Source of the DNA: CAYSCX01 sp964429575
GTDB taxonomy: Bacteria > Desulfobacterota > Binatia > Binatales > Binataceae
Direction: 5' to 3'
Assembly: GCA_964429575.1 (NCBI GenBank)
Contig: CAYSCX010000013.1
Location: 9,860 to 73,859, forward strand
DNA: 64,000 nucleotides
Shown here: in pieces, positions 17,436 to 25,720 of the stretch
Position numbering within the stretch: the first letter of the stretch is position 1
How the letters are laid out: every line of letters begins with the position of its first letter
Program-made: the position numbers and the translations under genes
The notes under the pieces: model-generated
What the model saw: only the letters and a program-made list of their open reading frames with translations
What the model was told of the DNA's origin: nothing
Database searches by the model: none

Positions 17436-17921
17436 TCAGTCCCGCGAGTGCGCGAGATCGTTCGACCGCCCGATCGGGTGTCGACGTCCACCGAGCACAA
17501 GACATACTCGGCCGCGATCGTCCGACTCGAACCGCGAACTAAGATGGTAATAAGCGGTACGGAGAAATCGCGCGCGGAACTTGCCGCCTTTCACCGTGGT
17601 GTAAAGCACGTTGTGGCCGCCGATCTCGAGCGCCGCGGGCATGAGCAGTTCGCGCGACTCGTCGTTCAACACCAGCGTAATTCCGCCCTCGCCGTCCTCT
17701 TCAATCACCTTGACAACGAACGGCGTGTCCTCGACGTCGATGCTCGCGCGCTCCTCGGCGACTTGCAGGTAATACGTACCGTCGGGATTGCGACGGATGC
17801 TTTGTGAGAACAGGAGCGCGATACGCGGATTGTCGATGCGCTCATCGTCGCTGTACCAATTGCCGTCGCGGCGGAACGAGATGTGTCCCGACTCGACCGC
17901 GTAAAATCCCGCGCGTGGCAT
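17436..17921 (-). CDS. DUF1285-like conserved protein
   Basis: 161 aa. It carries the pattern of the DUF1285 family: GHISFRRDGNWYSDDERIDN, then RIALLFSQSIRRNPDGTYYL, ASIDVEDTPFVVKVIEEDG and a Leu/Ala/beta-rich second half. Crystal structures of the family show a small two-domain beta fold but no established biochemical role. It sits between dtd (4 bp upstream) and trmL (5 bp downstream), both tRNA-quality or tRNA-modification genes, so a translation-linked job is a guess from context only. Confidence 0.65.
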   Translation of the reverse strand: MPRAGFYAVESGHISFRRDGNWYSDDERIDNPRIALLFSQSIRRNPDGTYYLQVAEERASIDVEDTPFVVKVIEEDGEGGITLVLNDESRELLMPAALEIGGHNVLYTTVKGGKFRARFLRTAYYHLSSRFESDDRGRVCLVLGGRRHPIGRSNDLAHSRD

Positions 17922-17925
17922 CGGC

Positions 17926-18372
17926 CTACCGATTCTTGCTGTCGAGCATGATGGTTACCGGGCCGTCGTTCACCAAATCGACTTCCATCGTCGCGCCGAA
18001 CCCACCGGTTTCAACCTTAACACCCGAGTTTCGAGCGAGCGAGACGAAGTGCTCGTACAGACGGCGTGCGTCGTCGGGCGGCGCCGCATCGATGAACGAG
18101 GGCCGCCGGCCTCCGCTCAGGTCCGCGAACAGCGTGAACTGTGAGATAACGAGCAACTCGGCGCCCACGGCCTTGAGCGCCAGGTTCATCTTGCCCTGAT
18201 CGTCCGCGAACACGCGCAACCCCACCGTGCGATCGACCAGAAATGCCGCATCGTCTTCGGTGTCGCCACGTCCAACGCCGAGAAGCACGACGAAGCCCTT
18301 TCCAATCGTGCCAACCACGCGGCCCAAGATTCGGACCTCGGCGCGGCTCACGCGTTGAAGGATCGCGCGCAC
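17926..18372 (-). CDS. dtd: D-aminoacyl-tRNA deacylase
   Basis: 148 aa from GTG 18372, matching the family length. An ATG-like upstream alternative at 18417 adds a non-conserved N-terminus. The enzyme hydrolyses D-amino acids mischarged on tRNA. The catalytic signature SQFTLFADLSGGRRPSF and the cross-subunit Gly-Pro motif VNDGPVTI are both present, as is MRAILQRVSRAEV at the start with GTG as the first codon. It is the first gene of a dtd / DUF1285 / trmL run and is divergent from lgt. Confidence 0.93.
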   Translation of the reverse strand: MRAILQRVSRAEVRILGRVVGTIGKGFVVLLGVGRGDTEDDAAFLVDRTVGLRVFADDQGKMNLALKAVGAELLVISQFTLFADLSGGRRPSFIDAAPPDDARRLYEHFVSLARNSGVKVETGGFGATMEVDLVNDGPVTIMLDSKNR

Positions 18373-18464
18373 GCCTGCGTCGTATCTCAGGTGGGATGCA
18401 GCCGCAAGGTCGCGCAATGCGGCTGGTTTGGTGAAACCTGCCCGTCTATTATGAATAGACCCGC

Positions 18465-19313
18465 ATGATTCCGGTTCTCCTTGAATTCGACCTCTTCGGC
18501 TTCCCGATTCGCATTTACAGCTACGGCTTGATGATGGCGCTGGGGTTTCTGTCGGCCGGTTACGTCATCTGGCTCGACTGTAAACGGCGCGGGATCGACC
18601 CGGAGTACGCATCGACGATCATCTTCTGGGCGGCGCTCGGTGGGATTGCGGGGTCGCGCATCTATCACGTTATCGACAACTGGCGGATCTACGCCGACGA
18701 TCCTGCATCAATCGTGTGGTCGAGCGCTGGCTTCGTCTGGTACGGCGGGCTGATCGGCGGTCTCACCGCGGTCTATCTCGTCTCGCGCTACTACAAGGTG
18801 CCGTTCGGAGTAACGGCTGACATGAGCGGCCCCGCGCTTGCGATTGGCCAGGCGATCGGACGCCTCGGCTGCCAGCTCTCCGGCGATGGCGACTGGGGAT
18901 TGCCGTCAACGTTGCCGTGGGCGATGGCGTATCCCAACGCGATCGTCGGCTGGAATTCCGACACCGTCCTCAAGGTCGATGAGAGCGGTAGGCTCGTGTC
19001 GGCATTTTTCCCGGGTGTGCGCGTCCATCCCGCTCCGATCTACGAGACCCTGCTCTACTTGGGTGTGTTCTGGATCCTGTGGCGGATGCGCACCAAACTC
19101 AAAAGGCCCGGGCGGGTATTGTGTTTGTATTTCTTATTGGCAGGCGCCGCGCGATTCATCGTGGAGTTCGTGCGCGTCAATCCACGCGTGTTCTACGGGC
19201 TCAGCGAGGCGCAGCTGTTCGCGATCGCGATGATGGTGATCGGCGGCGTCGCGTTCTTCTACTTGGGCGCGCAGACGCACGAGCTTGGCGCGAAGGCGCG
19301 CGCACGAGCGTGA
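18465..19313 (+). CDS. lgt: Prolipoprotein diacylglyceryl transferase
   Basis: 282 aa with seven predicted membrane helices. It transfers diacylglycerol from phosphatidylglycerol to the lipobox cysteine of prolipoproteins in the inner membrane. Visible motifs: FPIRIYSYGLMMALGFLSAG, GGIAGSRIYHV, SAGFVWYGGLIGG, the Lgt signature AIGQAIGRLGCQLSGDGDWG with its essential Arg/Asn-type residues, and HPAPIYETL. An inverted repeat GTCTATT-ATG-AATAGAC (18444-18460) lies just before the ATG and there is no Shine-Dalgarno. It is followed 3 bp later by a thioredoxin gene. Confidence 0.95.
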   Translation: MIPVLLEFDLFGFPIRIYSYGLMMALGFLSAGYVIWLDCKRRGIDPEYASTIIFWAALGGIAGSRIYHVIDNWRIYADDPASIVWSSAGFVWYGGLIGGLTAVYLVSRYYKVPFGVTADMSGPALAIGQAIGRLGCQLSGDGDWGLPSTLPWAMAYPNAIVGWNSDTVLKVDESGRLVSAFFPGVRVHPAPIYETLLYLGVFWILWRMRTKLKRPGRVLCLYFLLAGAARFIVEFVRVNPRVFYGLSEAQLFAIAMMVIGGVAFFYLGAQTHELGAKARARA

Positions 19314-19316
19314 ACG

Positions 19317-19871
19317 ATGGCCGGCCGTCGCACCATCCTCTACGTGATGGCGGGACTCGCGATTGTAGCGGGCGTCGCGCTCTTCATCGCGACGATGCAG
19401 TGGCGAAGCACCGTCCCCGGAGTCCCGGGCGGCGATGGACGAATGGCGGCCGACTTCACGCTGGAGAATCTCGACGGTGGCTCGCTATCGCTCGCATCGC
19501 TTCGCGGCAAAGTGATCTTCCTCAATTTTTGGGCGACGTGGTGCGCTCCGTGCCGCGACGAGATGCCTTCGATGCAGCTGCTCGACGACGCGATGCGCGG
19601 CGACTCCGGCTTCGTGATGCTTGCAGTCAGCCAGGACGAGCGCGGACGCCAGGTCGTCAAGCCGTTCGTCGAGAAGAACGGATTTCGCTTCAAGGTGCTG
19701 CTCGATCCCGACGGCCGGCTCGCGAGTTCATATGGACTCAGCGGCGTTCCGGAAACGTTCATAATTGACCGGACCGGGCGCATCGTGGCGCATCATATGG
19801 GCGCGTTTGACTGGTCGCGGGCGGATGTCCGCGAGGCGATCAAGCAGATGCTGGAAGTCAAGCAAGGATGA
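19317..19871 (+). CDS. TlpA/ResA-like membrane-anchored thioredoxin
   Basis: 184 aa. An N-terminal hydrophobic anchor (ILYVMAGLAIVAGVALFIAT, residues about 6-26) places the rest in the periplasm. The thioredoxin fold carries NFWATWCAPCRDEMPSM with the CAPC redox pair, the cis-proline region GVPETFIID, and the AhpC/TSA-like opening ADFTLENLDGGSLSL. Such proteins reduce disulphides in apocytochromes or envelope proteins. It is 3 bp after lgt and probably co-transcribed. No cytochrome-c maturation genes are nearby, so its partner is not clear. Confidence 0.87.
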   Translation: MAGRRTILYVMAGLAIVAGVALFIATMQWRSTVPGVPGGDGRMAADFTLENLDGGSLSLASLRGKVIFLNFWATWCAPCRDEMPSMQLLDDAMRGDSGFVMLAVSQDERGRQVVKPFVEKNGFRFKVLLDPDGRLASSYGLSGVPETFIIDRTGRIVAHHMGAFDWSRADVREAIKQMLEVKQG

Positions 19872-19956
19872 AAAAGGAGGCTGCGGAAAGGCAGGTGCAA
19901 AGGCGCGTGGCTTCTGCTTAGATAAGAAACCCAATCCCGCAGGACATCAGGTTAGT

Positions 19957-21417
19957 ATGTCAGTATTCAAGCGAAATCGTTGGGCGGTCACCCTTTCGAT
20001 CTTCCTCATCACCTCATTCCTGGTGCTCGAGGAAGTCGCGGTGCGCCGTGCGCAGGCGCTGCCGAATGAGACTTACGAGCAACTCGAGACCTTCGCGAAC
20101 GTGCTGGCGATCGTCCAGAAAAACTACGTCGAACCTGTCTCGACCAAGCAGCTCATCGACGGCGCCATCACCGGCATGCTCACCTCGCTCGACCCGCACA
20201 GCGCCTACCTGACGCCGGATCTCTACCGCGATCTCGAGGTTGAGACGCGCGGCAGCTTCGGCGGCCTCGGCATCGAAATAACGATCAAGAACAACGTGCT
20301 TACGGTGGTCGCGCCGATCGATGATACCCCCGCATATCACGCGGGCGTGAAGGCGGGCGACCAGATCATCAAGATCAACGACGATTTCACCAAGGACATG
20401 ACCCTGAGCGACGCCGTCAAGCGGATGCGCGGTCCCAAGGGCAGCACCGTGAAGCTGACGCTCCATCGGCAGGGCGTGGCGGAATTGTTCACGGTGCCGC
20501 TCGAGCGTGACGTGATCAAAATCCGCTCGGTGAAGGCCAAGGAAATCGACAATGGCTACGGCTACGTCAGGATCTCCACCTTCCAGGAAAGCACCGACGA
20601 CTCGGTCCACGCGGCGGTGGAGGAGTTCAAAAAGAAGCACAATGGGCACGTGAAGGGTCTCGTGCTCGATCTGCGCGATAATCCCGGCGGACTTCTGAAC
20701 CAGGCGGTGAAGGTCGCCGATGAGTTCCTCGACGGCGGCATGATCGTCTATACGCAGGGCCGCCAGGAGAACCAGCACCAGAAGTACTTCTCGCACAAGA
20801 AGAAGGACTTCCAGGACTATCCGATGGTCGTTCTGGTAAACGCGGGCAGCGCGAGCGCCAGTGAGATCGTCGCGGGGGCGCTCCAGGACCAGCGCCGCGC
20901 GGTCGTGGTTGGAACGCAGACTTTCGGAAAGGGATCCGTGCAGACGATTCTGCCGCTCGATGATCGATCGGCGCTGCGGCTCACCACCGCGCGCTACTTC
21001 ACGCCCAATGGCCGCTCGATCCAGGCGGTCGGAATCGGTCCTGACGTTGACATCGAACCGCCCAAGCCGACCATTGCGTCGCTCAATCTGCCCGGCCGCG
21101 CCACCATCGAAATCAACCCCGAAATTCACGAGGCTGACCTGCTGCGTCATTTCAAGAATGGACAGGACGAGCAGCAGCGCGAGCGAAAAAAGAAAGACGG
21201 CGGCGTCAACGGCGCAGGCGCTCAGAATGACGCCAGCTCAAAGCAGGACGCCGCCGCGTCCGACGCCGCCAAAGCGGTAGTGCCCGAGAAGGATGTCCAG
21301 CTGGAGAAGGCGGTGGAAGTTCTGCGCAAGTGGAACACCTACAAAGTCCAACTCGCAAAGACGGACACGGCGCTGGCGGTACCGTCCGCCAAGGCGACCA
21401 CGACGACAGCCCAGTAA
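19957..21417 (+). CDS. ctpA: Carboxy-terminal processing peptidase (S41 family)
   Basis: 486 aa from ATG 19957; a longer frame exists upstream but overlaps the thioredoxin gene. It has a signal anchor (WAVTLSIFLITSFLVLEEVA), an N-terminal helical part (LITGAITGML-like DGAITGMLTSLDPHSAYL), a PDZ domain (about 85-170, with GLGIEITIKNNVLTVVAPID) and the S41 core with LVLDLRDNPGGLL, catalytic Ser in VNAGSASASEIVAGALQDQ, and the later Lys in QTFGKGSVQTILPL. A charged, low-complexity C-terminal tail (GQDEQQRERKKKDGG) follows. It trims C-termini of periplasmic proteins. A terminator follows 14 bp later. Confidence 0.95.
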   Translation: MSVFKRNRWAVTLSIFLITSFLVLEEVAVRRAQALPNETYEQLETFANVLAIVQKNYVEPVSTKQLIDGAITGMLTSLDPHSAYLTPDLYRDLEVETRGSFGGLGIEITIKNNVLTVVAPIDDTPAYHAGVKAGDQIIKINDDFTKDMTLSDAVKRMRGPKGSTVKLTLHRQGVAELFTVPLERDVIKIRSVKAKEIDNGYGYVRISTFQESTDDSVHAAVEEFKKKHNGHVKGLVLDLRDNPGGLLNQAVKVADEFLDGGMIVYTQGRQENQHQKYFSHKKKDFQDYPMVVLVNAGSASASEIVAGALQDQRRAVVVGTQTFGKGSVQTILPLDDRSALRLTTARYFTPNGRSIQAVGIGPDVDIEPPKPTIASLNLPGRATIEINPEIHEADLLRHFKNGQDEQQRERKKKDGGVNGAGAQNDASSKQDAAASDAAKAVVPEKDVQLEKAVEVLRKWNTYKVQLAKTDTALAVPSAKATTTTAQ

Positions 21418-21430
21418 GGTCGTGATCCAG

Positions 21431-21480
21431 AGCGCCCGGTCACCTCGCGCCTACCGCGGGGCTGGCCGGGCGCTTTTATT
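21431..21480 (+). terminator. Rho-independent terminator after ctpA
   Basis: AGCGCCCGG (21431-21439) pairs perfectly with CCGGGCGCT (21466-21474), a 9-bp GC-rich stem with a GC-rich loop that can pair further, followed by TTTATT. It lies 14 bp past the ctpA stop and closes the lgt-thioredoxin-ctpA unit. Confidence 0.82.
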
Positions 21481-21545
21481 CGCGCTAGACCGCGGATCGA
21501 TCTCGCGATCGCCGCCTCCGCGCTCCAAACGGAGGCCGACTTTGT

Positions 21546-22235
21546 ATGCCTGAGTCAGTGCGCACTCTTCTGATTGTCGGCGCCGACGCGCGCGGGGGAA
21601 AAACGCTGGTTGGATGCGCGCTCGGCTTCGCGCTCCACGCGCGCGGAATGAAGGTCGGGGTGATGATGCCAGTGGAGCTGGGATGCGCAGAGCGGGGCGG
21701 TGTACTCGAACCGGCCGACGCACTCGGGCTGGCGCGCACGTCGGCATGCGATCTGCCGCTCGGACTCATCGCGCCGTATCGTTACCGCTCGCGCGCGCTC
21801 AGCATTCCCGCCGCAGCGGATGACGACGCATCGCCGGCGCCTGACTTCACGCGAATCGTAGAAGCGTTTGCGCGCATCAAGGCGCAATCCGACGCCGTCA
21901 TCGTCGAGGCGCCCGGCGGACTCGCCGATCCGCTGAACTCGACCTGCGACGTGAGCGACCTCGCGATGCGATGCGGTCTGGAACTGATCGTCGTCGTGGC
22001 GAACCGGCCGGGCTGCGTTAACGCGACGCTCCTGACGCTCGCATACGCGGCGAGCCGCCGGCTTGAGGTCGCGGGTTACATCGTCAACGACGCCGAGCCT
22101 GCGGGCGAGCGCGATGCGGTCGCTACCGCCGCGATGCTGACGCGGGTCACCAGCGCGCGCTGTCTGGGCGCGATTCGATATCGCGAGCCCATGGGCCTGG
22201 CGATCGTTGATACGCTGCTTGGGAAAGCGCGCTAG
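21546..22235 (+). CDS. Dethiobiotin synthetase-like protein (BioD family, altered active site)
   Basis: 229 aa. The P-loop GADARGGKT corresponds to BioD GTDTxVGKT and keeps Lys and Thr. The acidic residue before the glycine pair is kept (VIVEAPGG versus EGAGG), and DALGL retains the second aspartate. The conserved lysine of the BioD KPV motif is replaced: the sequence reads GVMMPVELG. In E. coli this lysine orients CO2 and the substrate amine. The C-terminal nucleotide-binding part, GCVNATLLTLAYAASRRLEV and YIVNDAEPAG, is typical. No other biotin genes are near. It may be a divergent BioD or a relative with another carboxylation or ligation job. Confidence 0.7.
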   Translation: MPESVRTLLIVGADARGGKTLVGCALGFALHARGMKVGVMMPVELGCAERGGVLEPADALGLARTSACDLPLGLIAPYRYRSRALSIPAAADDDASPAPDFTRIVEAFARIKAQSDAVIVEAPGGLADPLNSTCDVSDLAMRCGLELIVVVANRPGCVNATLLTLAYAASRRLEVAGYIVNDAEPAGERDAVATAAMLTRVTSARCLGAIRYREPMGLAIVDTLLGKAR

Positions 22236-22270
22236 GTGAAGCGCCGGGCCATCTGGTAATTTGGGGGCGG

Positions 22271-23626
22271 ATGGAAGAGCAGCTCGATCTGACGCTCGCA
22301 CAAGGGCCGACCGGCGCGCTCACGGTTACGCAACTAGTGCGCCTGGTACGCGAGACGCTCGAGCGCGACGTCGGCGAGCACTGGGTGATTGGCGAAATTT
22401 CGAACGCGCGTCTCGCGCCATCAAATCATTTTTACTTCACGCTCAAGGATGCCGATGGCGCGATAAACGTCGTGATGTTTCGTTCTGCGCACTCGCGGCT
22501 GCGCTTCAAGCCCCAGGACGGCATGGAAGTCGTCGTGCGCGGGCGTGTCAGCGTTTACGAAACGCGCGGCGCACTGCAATTGTACGCCGACGAGATTGAA
22601 CCGCGCGGCGCCGGCGCCCTTCAGGTTGCGTTCGAGCAGCTGAAAATGCGCCTCGAGGCCGAAGGGTTGTTCGACACGGCGCGCAAGCGAGCACTGCCCT
22701 TTCTTCCACGAACCGTCGGCGTGGTCACCGCGCGGCGCGGCGCGGGTCTGCGCGACGTGCTTCGCGTGCTACTGGACCGTTTCCCGAACCTTCACGTGAT
22801 CATCAGACCCGCGAAAGTGCAGGGCATCGGCGCCGCGGCGGAAATTGCACAGGCGATCGAAGATTTAAATCGCGATGCGCGCGCGGAAGTGATCATCGTC
22901 GGTCGCGGCGGGGGGTCGCTCGAAGATTTGTGGGCGTTCAACGAGGAGCCCGTCGCACGCGCGATTTACCGATCGCGGATCCCGGTCGTGTCCGCAGTGG
23001 GACACGAGGTCGATTATACAATCGCGGATTTCGTCGCCGATTTGCGCGCGCCGACGCCGACCGCGGCAGCGCATATCATCGTTCCGTCCCGGGACGAGCT
23101 TCACCTGCGCATCGAGAACCTTCGCACCTCTCTGGCTCTGGGAGCCGAACGTGAACTAGATGGATGGCGTGAGACGGTCGGACACCTTGCACAGCGGGTA
23201 CGACATCCGAAGAGTCTGATCGACGGGGCGCGGCAGCGCGTCGATGATGCAGCGGCCACGCTCAGTGATGTCATGGCCGCGCGCATCGCCGGCGTGCGGA
23301 CCACGCTCCGCGAGCTTGGGTTGACAATGAAATCACCCGCGCCGGCCGTCCGAGAGATGAAAATGACGCTCGTGCATCTGGCCGCCACCCTTGGCGCGCG
23401 GGGGCTTGCAGCGGTCGAACAGCGGCGCAAGCGGTTCGCGGAGCTCGGGGCGCGGCTCGATTCGCTCTCTCCGCTCAAGGTGCTTGAACGTGGCTACGCG
23501 GTAGTGCTCAACGCGCGCGAGCGCCGCGCGGTGGTCGATGCGTCCACAGTCGAAGTGGGAGATGAGCTTGACGTGCGGCTCCATCGCGGGCGGCTGAAGG
23601 CGCGTACCATCGCGCGCGAGGTCTGA
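22271..23626 (+). CDS. xseA: Exodeoxyribonuclease VII large subunit
   Basis: 451 aa, normal length. It has the N-terminal OB fold (VGEHWVIGEISNARLAPSNH, FYFTLKDADGAINVVMFRS) and the catalytic region FLPRTVGVVTARRGAGLRDV, IIVGRGGGSLEDLWAFNEE, VVSAVGHEVDYTIADFVADL and RAPTPTAAAHIIVP. A long helical segment and a C-terminal strand region (LERGYAVVLNARERRAV) complete it. With XseB it degrades single-stranded DNA in mismatch repair and damage tolerance. xseB starts 5 bp later. Confidence 0.96.
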   Translation: MEEQLDLTLAQGPTGALTVTQLVRLVRETLERDVGEHWVIGEISNARLAPSNHFYFTLKDADGAINVVMFRSAHSRLRFKPQDGMEVVVRGRVSVYETRGALQLYADEIEPRGAGALQVAFEQLKMRLEAEGLFDTARKRALPFLPRTVGVVTARRGAGLRDVLRVLLDRFPNLHVIIRPAKVQGIGAAAEIAQAIEDLNRDARAEVIIVGRGGGSLEDLWAFNEEPVARAIYRSRIPVVSAVGHEVDYTIADFVADLRAPTPTAAAHIIVPSRDELHLRIENLRTSLALGAERELDGWRETVGHLAQRVRHPKSLIDGARQRVDDAAATLSDVMAARIAGVRTTLRELGLTMKSPAPAVREMKMTLVHLAATLGARGLAAVEQRRKRFAELGARLDSLSPLKVLERGYAVVLNARERRAVVDASTVEVGDELDVRLHRGRLKARTIAREV

Positions 23627-23631
23627 GGTTC

Positions 23632-23895
23632 ATGGCAGCCAAGGCCAGGAAGTTCGAAGACGAACTCAAAGACCTCGAAGCGATCGTGGGCCAGATCGAT
23701 GGCGGCGAACTGACGCTCGAGGATTCGATCGCTGCGTTCGAGCGCGGGGTCGCGCTGGTCCGGGCGCTCACCAAGCGGCTCGACGAGGTCGAGCGCAAGG
23801 TCGAACTTCTCAGCCGCGATGCCGGCGGCAAGCTCAAGACCGAGCCGCTCGACGACGAATCCGACGACAAGGACAGCCGCGGCGGCGACGATTAG
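23632..23895 (+). CDS. xseB: Exodeoxyribonuclease VII small subunit
   Basis: 87 aa helical protein. Family motif: KFEDELKDLEAIVGQIDGGE, LTLEDSIAAFERGVAL and LDEVERKVELL in order, which is the whole XseB domain. The acidic tail (DDESDDKDSRGGDD) is variable in the family. It coats the XseA long helix. Begins 5 bp after xseA. Confidence 0.94.
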   Translation: MAAKARKFEDELKDLEAIVGQIDGGELTLEDSIAAFERGVALVRALTKRLDEVERKVELLSRDAGGKLKTEPLDDESDDKDSRGGDD

Positions 23896-23928
23896 CCGGC
23901 GCCTCGCGCGAGCGCGACCCGAAATTTC

Positions 23929-24669
23929 ATGCGAGCGCGGTTGGATGCCGAAATGGCGCGCCGCGGGCTGGCGGAAAGCCGCCAGAGCGCCCAGAGGCTC
24001 ATCATGGCCGGACGCGTGCGGGTCAATTCGCGCCCCGCGAACAAGGCGGATCTCAAAGTCGATAGCGACGCCGAGATTGAGCTGGTCGGCGCGCCTTCCG
24101 AGTTCGCAAGCCGCGGCGCATACAAGCTAATCGCAGCGCTCGACCAGTTTGACATCGATGTCGCGGGCGCGCGTGCGCTCGACGTGGGCGCATCCACCGG
24201 CGGCTTCACAGACGTGTTGCTGCGCCGCGGTGCAGCGAGCGTCATCGCGCTCGATGTCGGCTACGGGCAACTCGATGACAAGCTTCGCCGCGACTCGCGG
24301 GTGACCGTGATCGATCGCACCAACATCCGTCACGTTGCCTCCAAGGACTTGCCGTATCGCCCGAACTTCGTCGTCATCGACACCAGTTTCATTTCCCTTA
24401 GGCTGGTGCTTCCCGCCGTGTTGAAACTCATCGACGAACCCGCGCAGATCGTCGCGCTCATCAAGCCGCAGTTCGAAGTCGGCAAGGGCAAAGTCGGCAG
24501 CGGCGGTATCGTGCGCGACGCCGCTCTTCGCGCCGAGGCTGTCGATGGCGTCGTTGAATTTGCTCGCGGCCTGGGTCTCGACGTCATCGGCACGCTCGAG
24601 TCGCCGATAACCGGCGCCGCGGGAAACGTCGAGTATCTCGCCTACCTACGGACGCGCCGGATAAATTGA
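23929..24669 (+). CDS. tlyA: TlyA-family rRNA (cytidine-2'-O)-methyltransferase with S4 domain
   Basis: 246 aa. The S4 RNA-binding domain is at residues about 1-60 (RLDAEMARRGLAESRQSAQR, LIMAGRVRVNS). A FtsJ-like methyltransferase follows with SAM-binding ALDVGASTGGFTDVLLRRGA, VIALDVGYGQLD and VVIDTSFISL, and the K-D-K type pocket LIKPQFEVGKGKVGSGGIVR. TlyA methylates 16S and 23S rRNA; the family was earlier called hemolysin A. In many related genomes ispA and dxs lie between xseB and tlyA; here they are absent. The stop overlaps the next gene by one base (TGATG). Confidence 0.92.
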   Translation: MRARLDAEMARRGLAESRQSAQRLIMAGRVRVNSRPANKADLKVDSDAEIELVGAPSEFASRGAYKLIAALDQFDIDVAGARALDVGASTGGFTDVLLRRGAASVIALDVGYGQLDDKLRRDSRVTVIDRTNIRHVASKDLPYRPNFVVIDTSFISLRLVLPAVLKLIDEPAQIVALIKPQFEVGKGKVGSGGIVRDAALRAEAVDGVVEFARGLGLDVIGTLESPITGAAGNVEYLAYLRTRRIN

Positions 24670-25643
24670 TGGCGCGTCCCTACTACATCGGCGTTGACAT
24701 GGGCGGCACCAACATCCGCTGTGCCGCCGTATCGGCGCAGGGACGCGTGCTGATGATGAAGCGCGCGCCGGCGAATGCGCACGCGGCGGCGGACGCCGTA
24801 ACCGCGAACATCGTGGCGCGCGTGGCGGAGCTCGAACGCGCCGCAGGTGAGCGCGGATGGGGACGCGCTCGCGCGATCGGAGTCGCGGTGCCGGGACCAC
24901 TGGACCTGCGCACCGGTGTCGTGCTCGCCGCTCCGCACGTCGCGGCGTGGAGGTCGTTTCCGTTGAAACGGCGGCTCGAGGGCCGGCTCGGACCGCGCGT
25001 CGTTCTCGAAAACGACGCGAACGCATGGGCGCTCGGCGAGTTCTGGCGCGGCGCCGCGCGCGGCCGTCGCGACGTGGTGCTCATTACGCTCGGCACCGGC
25101 GTGGGCGGCGGGCTGATCGTGAACGGTCACATAGTGCACGGCCGTCGCGGCGGCGCGGGAGAGCTGGGGCACATGACCGTCAATCCTGACGGTCCTCGCT
25201 GCGACTGCGGATCGCACGGGTGTCTCGAGTCTTACGCATCCGCTTCGGGTCTGCGCACGCTGGTCGTTTCGCGGCTCCGCAAGAGACCCGCGAAGTTGCC
25301 GCGCAAGTACCTCGACGACGGCGGCGACTTCTCGGTCAGGCGGCTGTACCGCTCGGCGCGCGCGGGCGACCCGGTCGCGCGCTGGGCATTTTCGACCGCA
25401 GGACGGTATCTCGGGGTTGCGATCGCGTCACTTCTTAACATCTTCAATCCGGAATTGGTGGTGCTGGGCGGCGGCGTGTCAGGTGCTTTGGCATTCATGC
25501 GTGCGCCAATGATGGCCGAGGTCCGCGCACGGTCGTTCTCGGCAGTCGCGGCACAATGCCGAATCGTGCGCGCCGGGCTGGGCCGCGAGGCGGGCGTTGT
25601 GGGCGCCGCATACGCTGCAATGCACTCGCGCCGAAGCTCCTGA
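24669..25643 (+). CDS. ROK-family sugar kinase (glucokinase-like)
   Basis: 324 aa. ATP-binding GVDMGGTNIRCAAVSAQG, substrate loop VLENDANAWALGEFWRGAAR with the catalytic Asp in ENDAN, phosphate motif LITLGTGVGGGLIVNG, and the ROK zinc motif GELGHMTVNPDG followed by CDCGSHGCLESYAS are all intact. The zinc Cys-His ligands mark it as a ROK sugar kinase rather than a ROK repressor, as there is no N-terminal helix-turn-helix. The ATG at 24669 overlaps the tlyA stop, so the two are coupled. Its substrate sugar cannot be read from the sequence; glucose or N-acetyl sugars are usual. Confidence 0.9.
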   Translation: MARPYYIGVDMGGTNIRCAAVSAQGRVLMMKRAPANAHAAADAVTANIVARVAELERAAGERGWGRARAIGVAVPGPLDLRTGVVLAAPHVAAWRSFPLKRRLEGRLGPRVVLENDANAWALGEFWRGAARGRRDVVLITLGTGVGGGLIVNGHIVHGRRGGAGELGHMTVNPDGPRCDCGSHGCLESYASASGLRTLVVSRLRKRPAKLPRKYLDDGGDFSVRRLYRSARAGDPVARWAFSTAGRYLGVAIASLLNIFNPELVVLGGGVSGALAFMRAPMMAEVRARSFSAVAAQCRIVRAGLGREAGVVGAAYAAMHSRRSS

Positions 25644-25720
25644 GGTCACACGGAGCGAGCTTCAGCTTGCATCGCGCTGCCATTGGAATACCCTGTTATT
25701 CCGCGCCGGTAACGGTGCCG

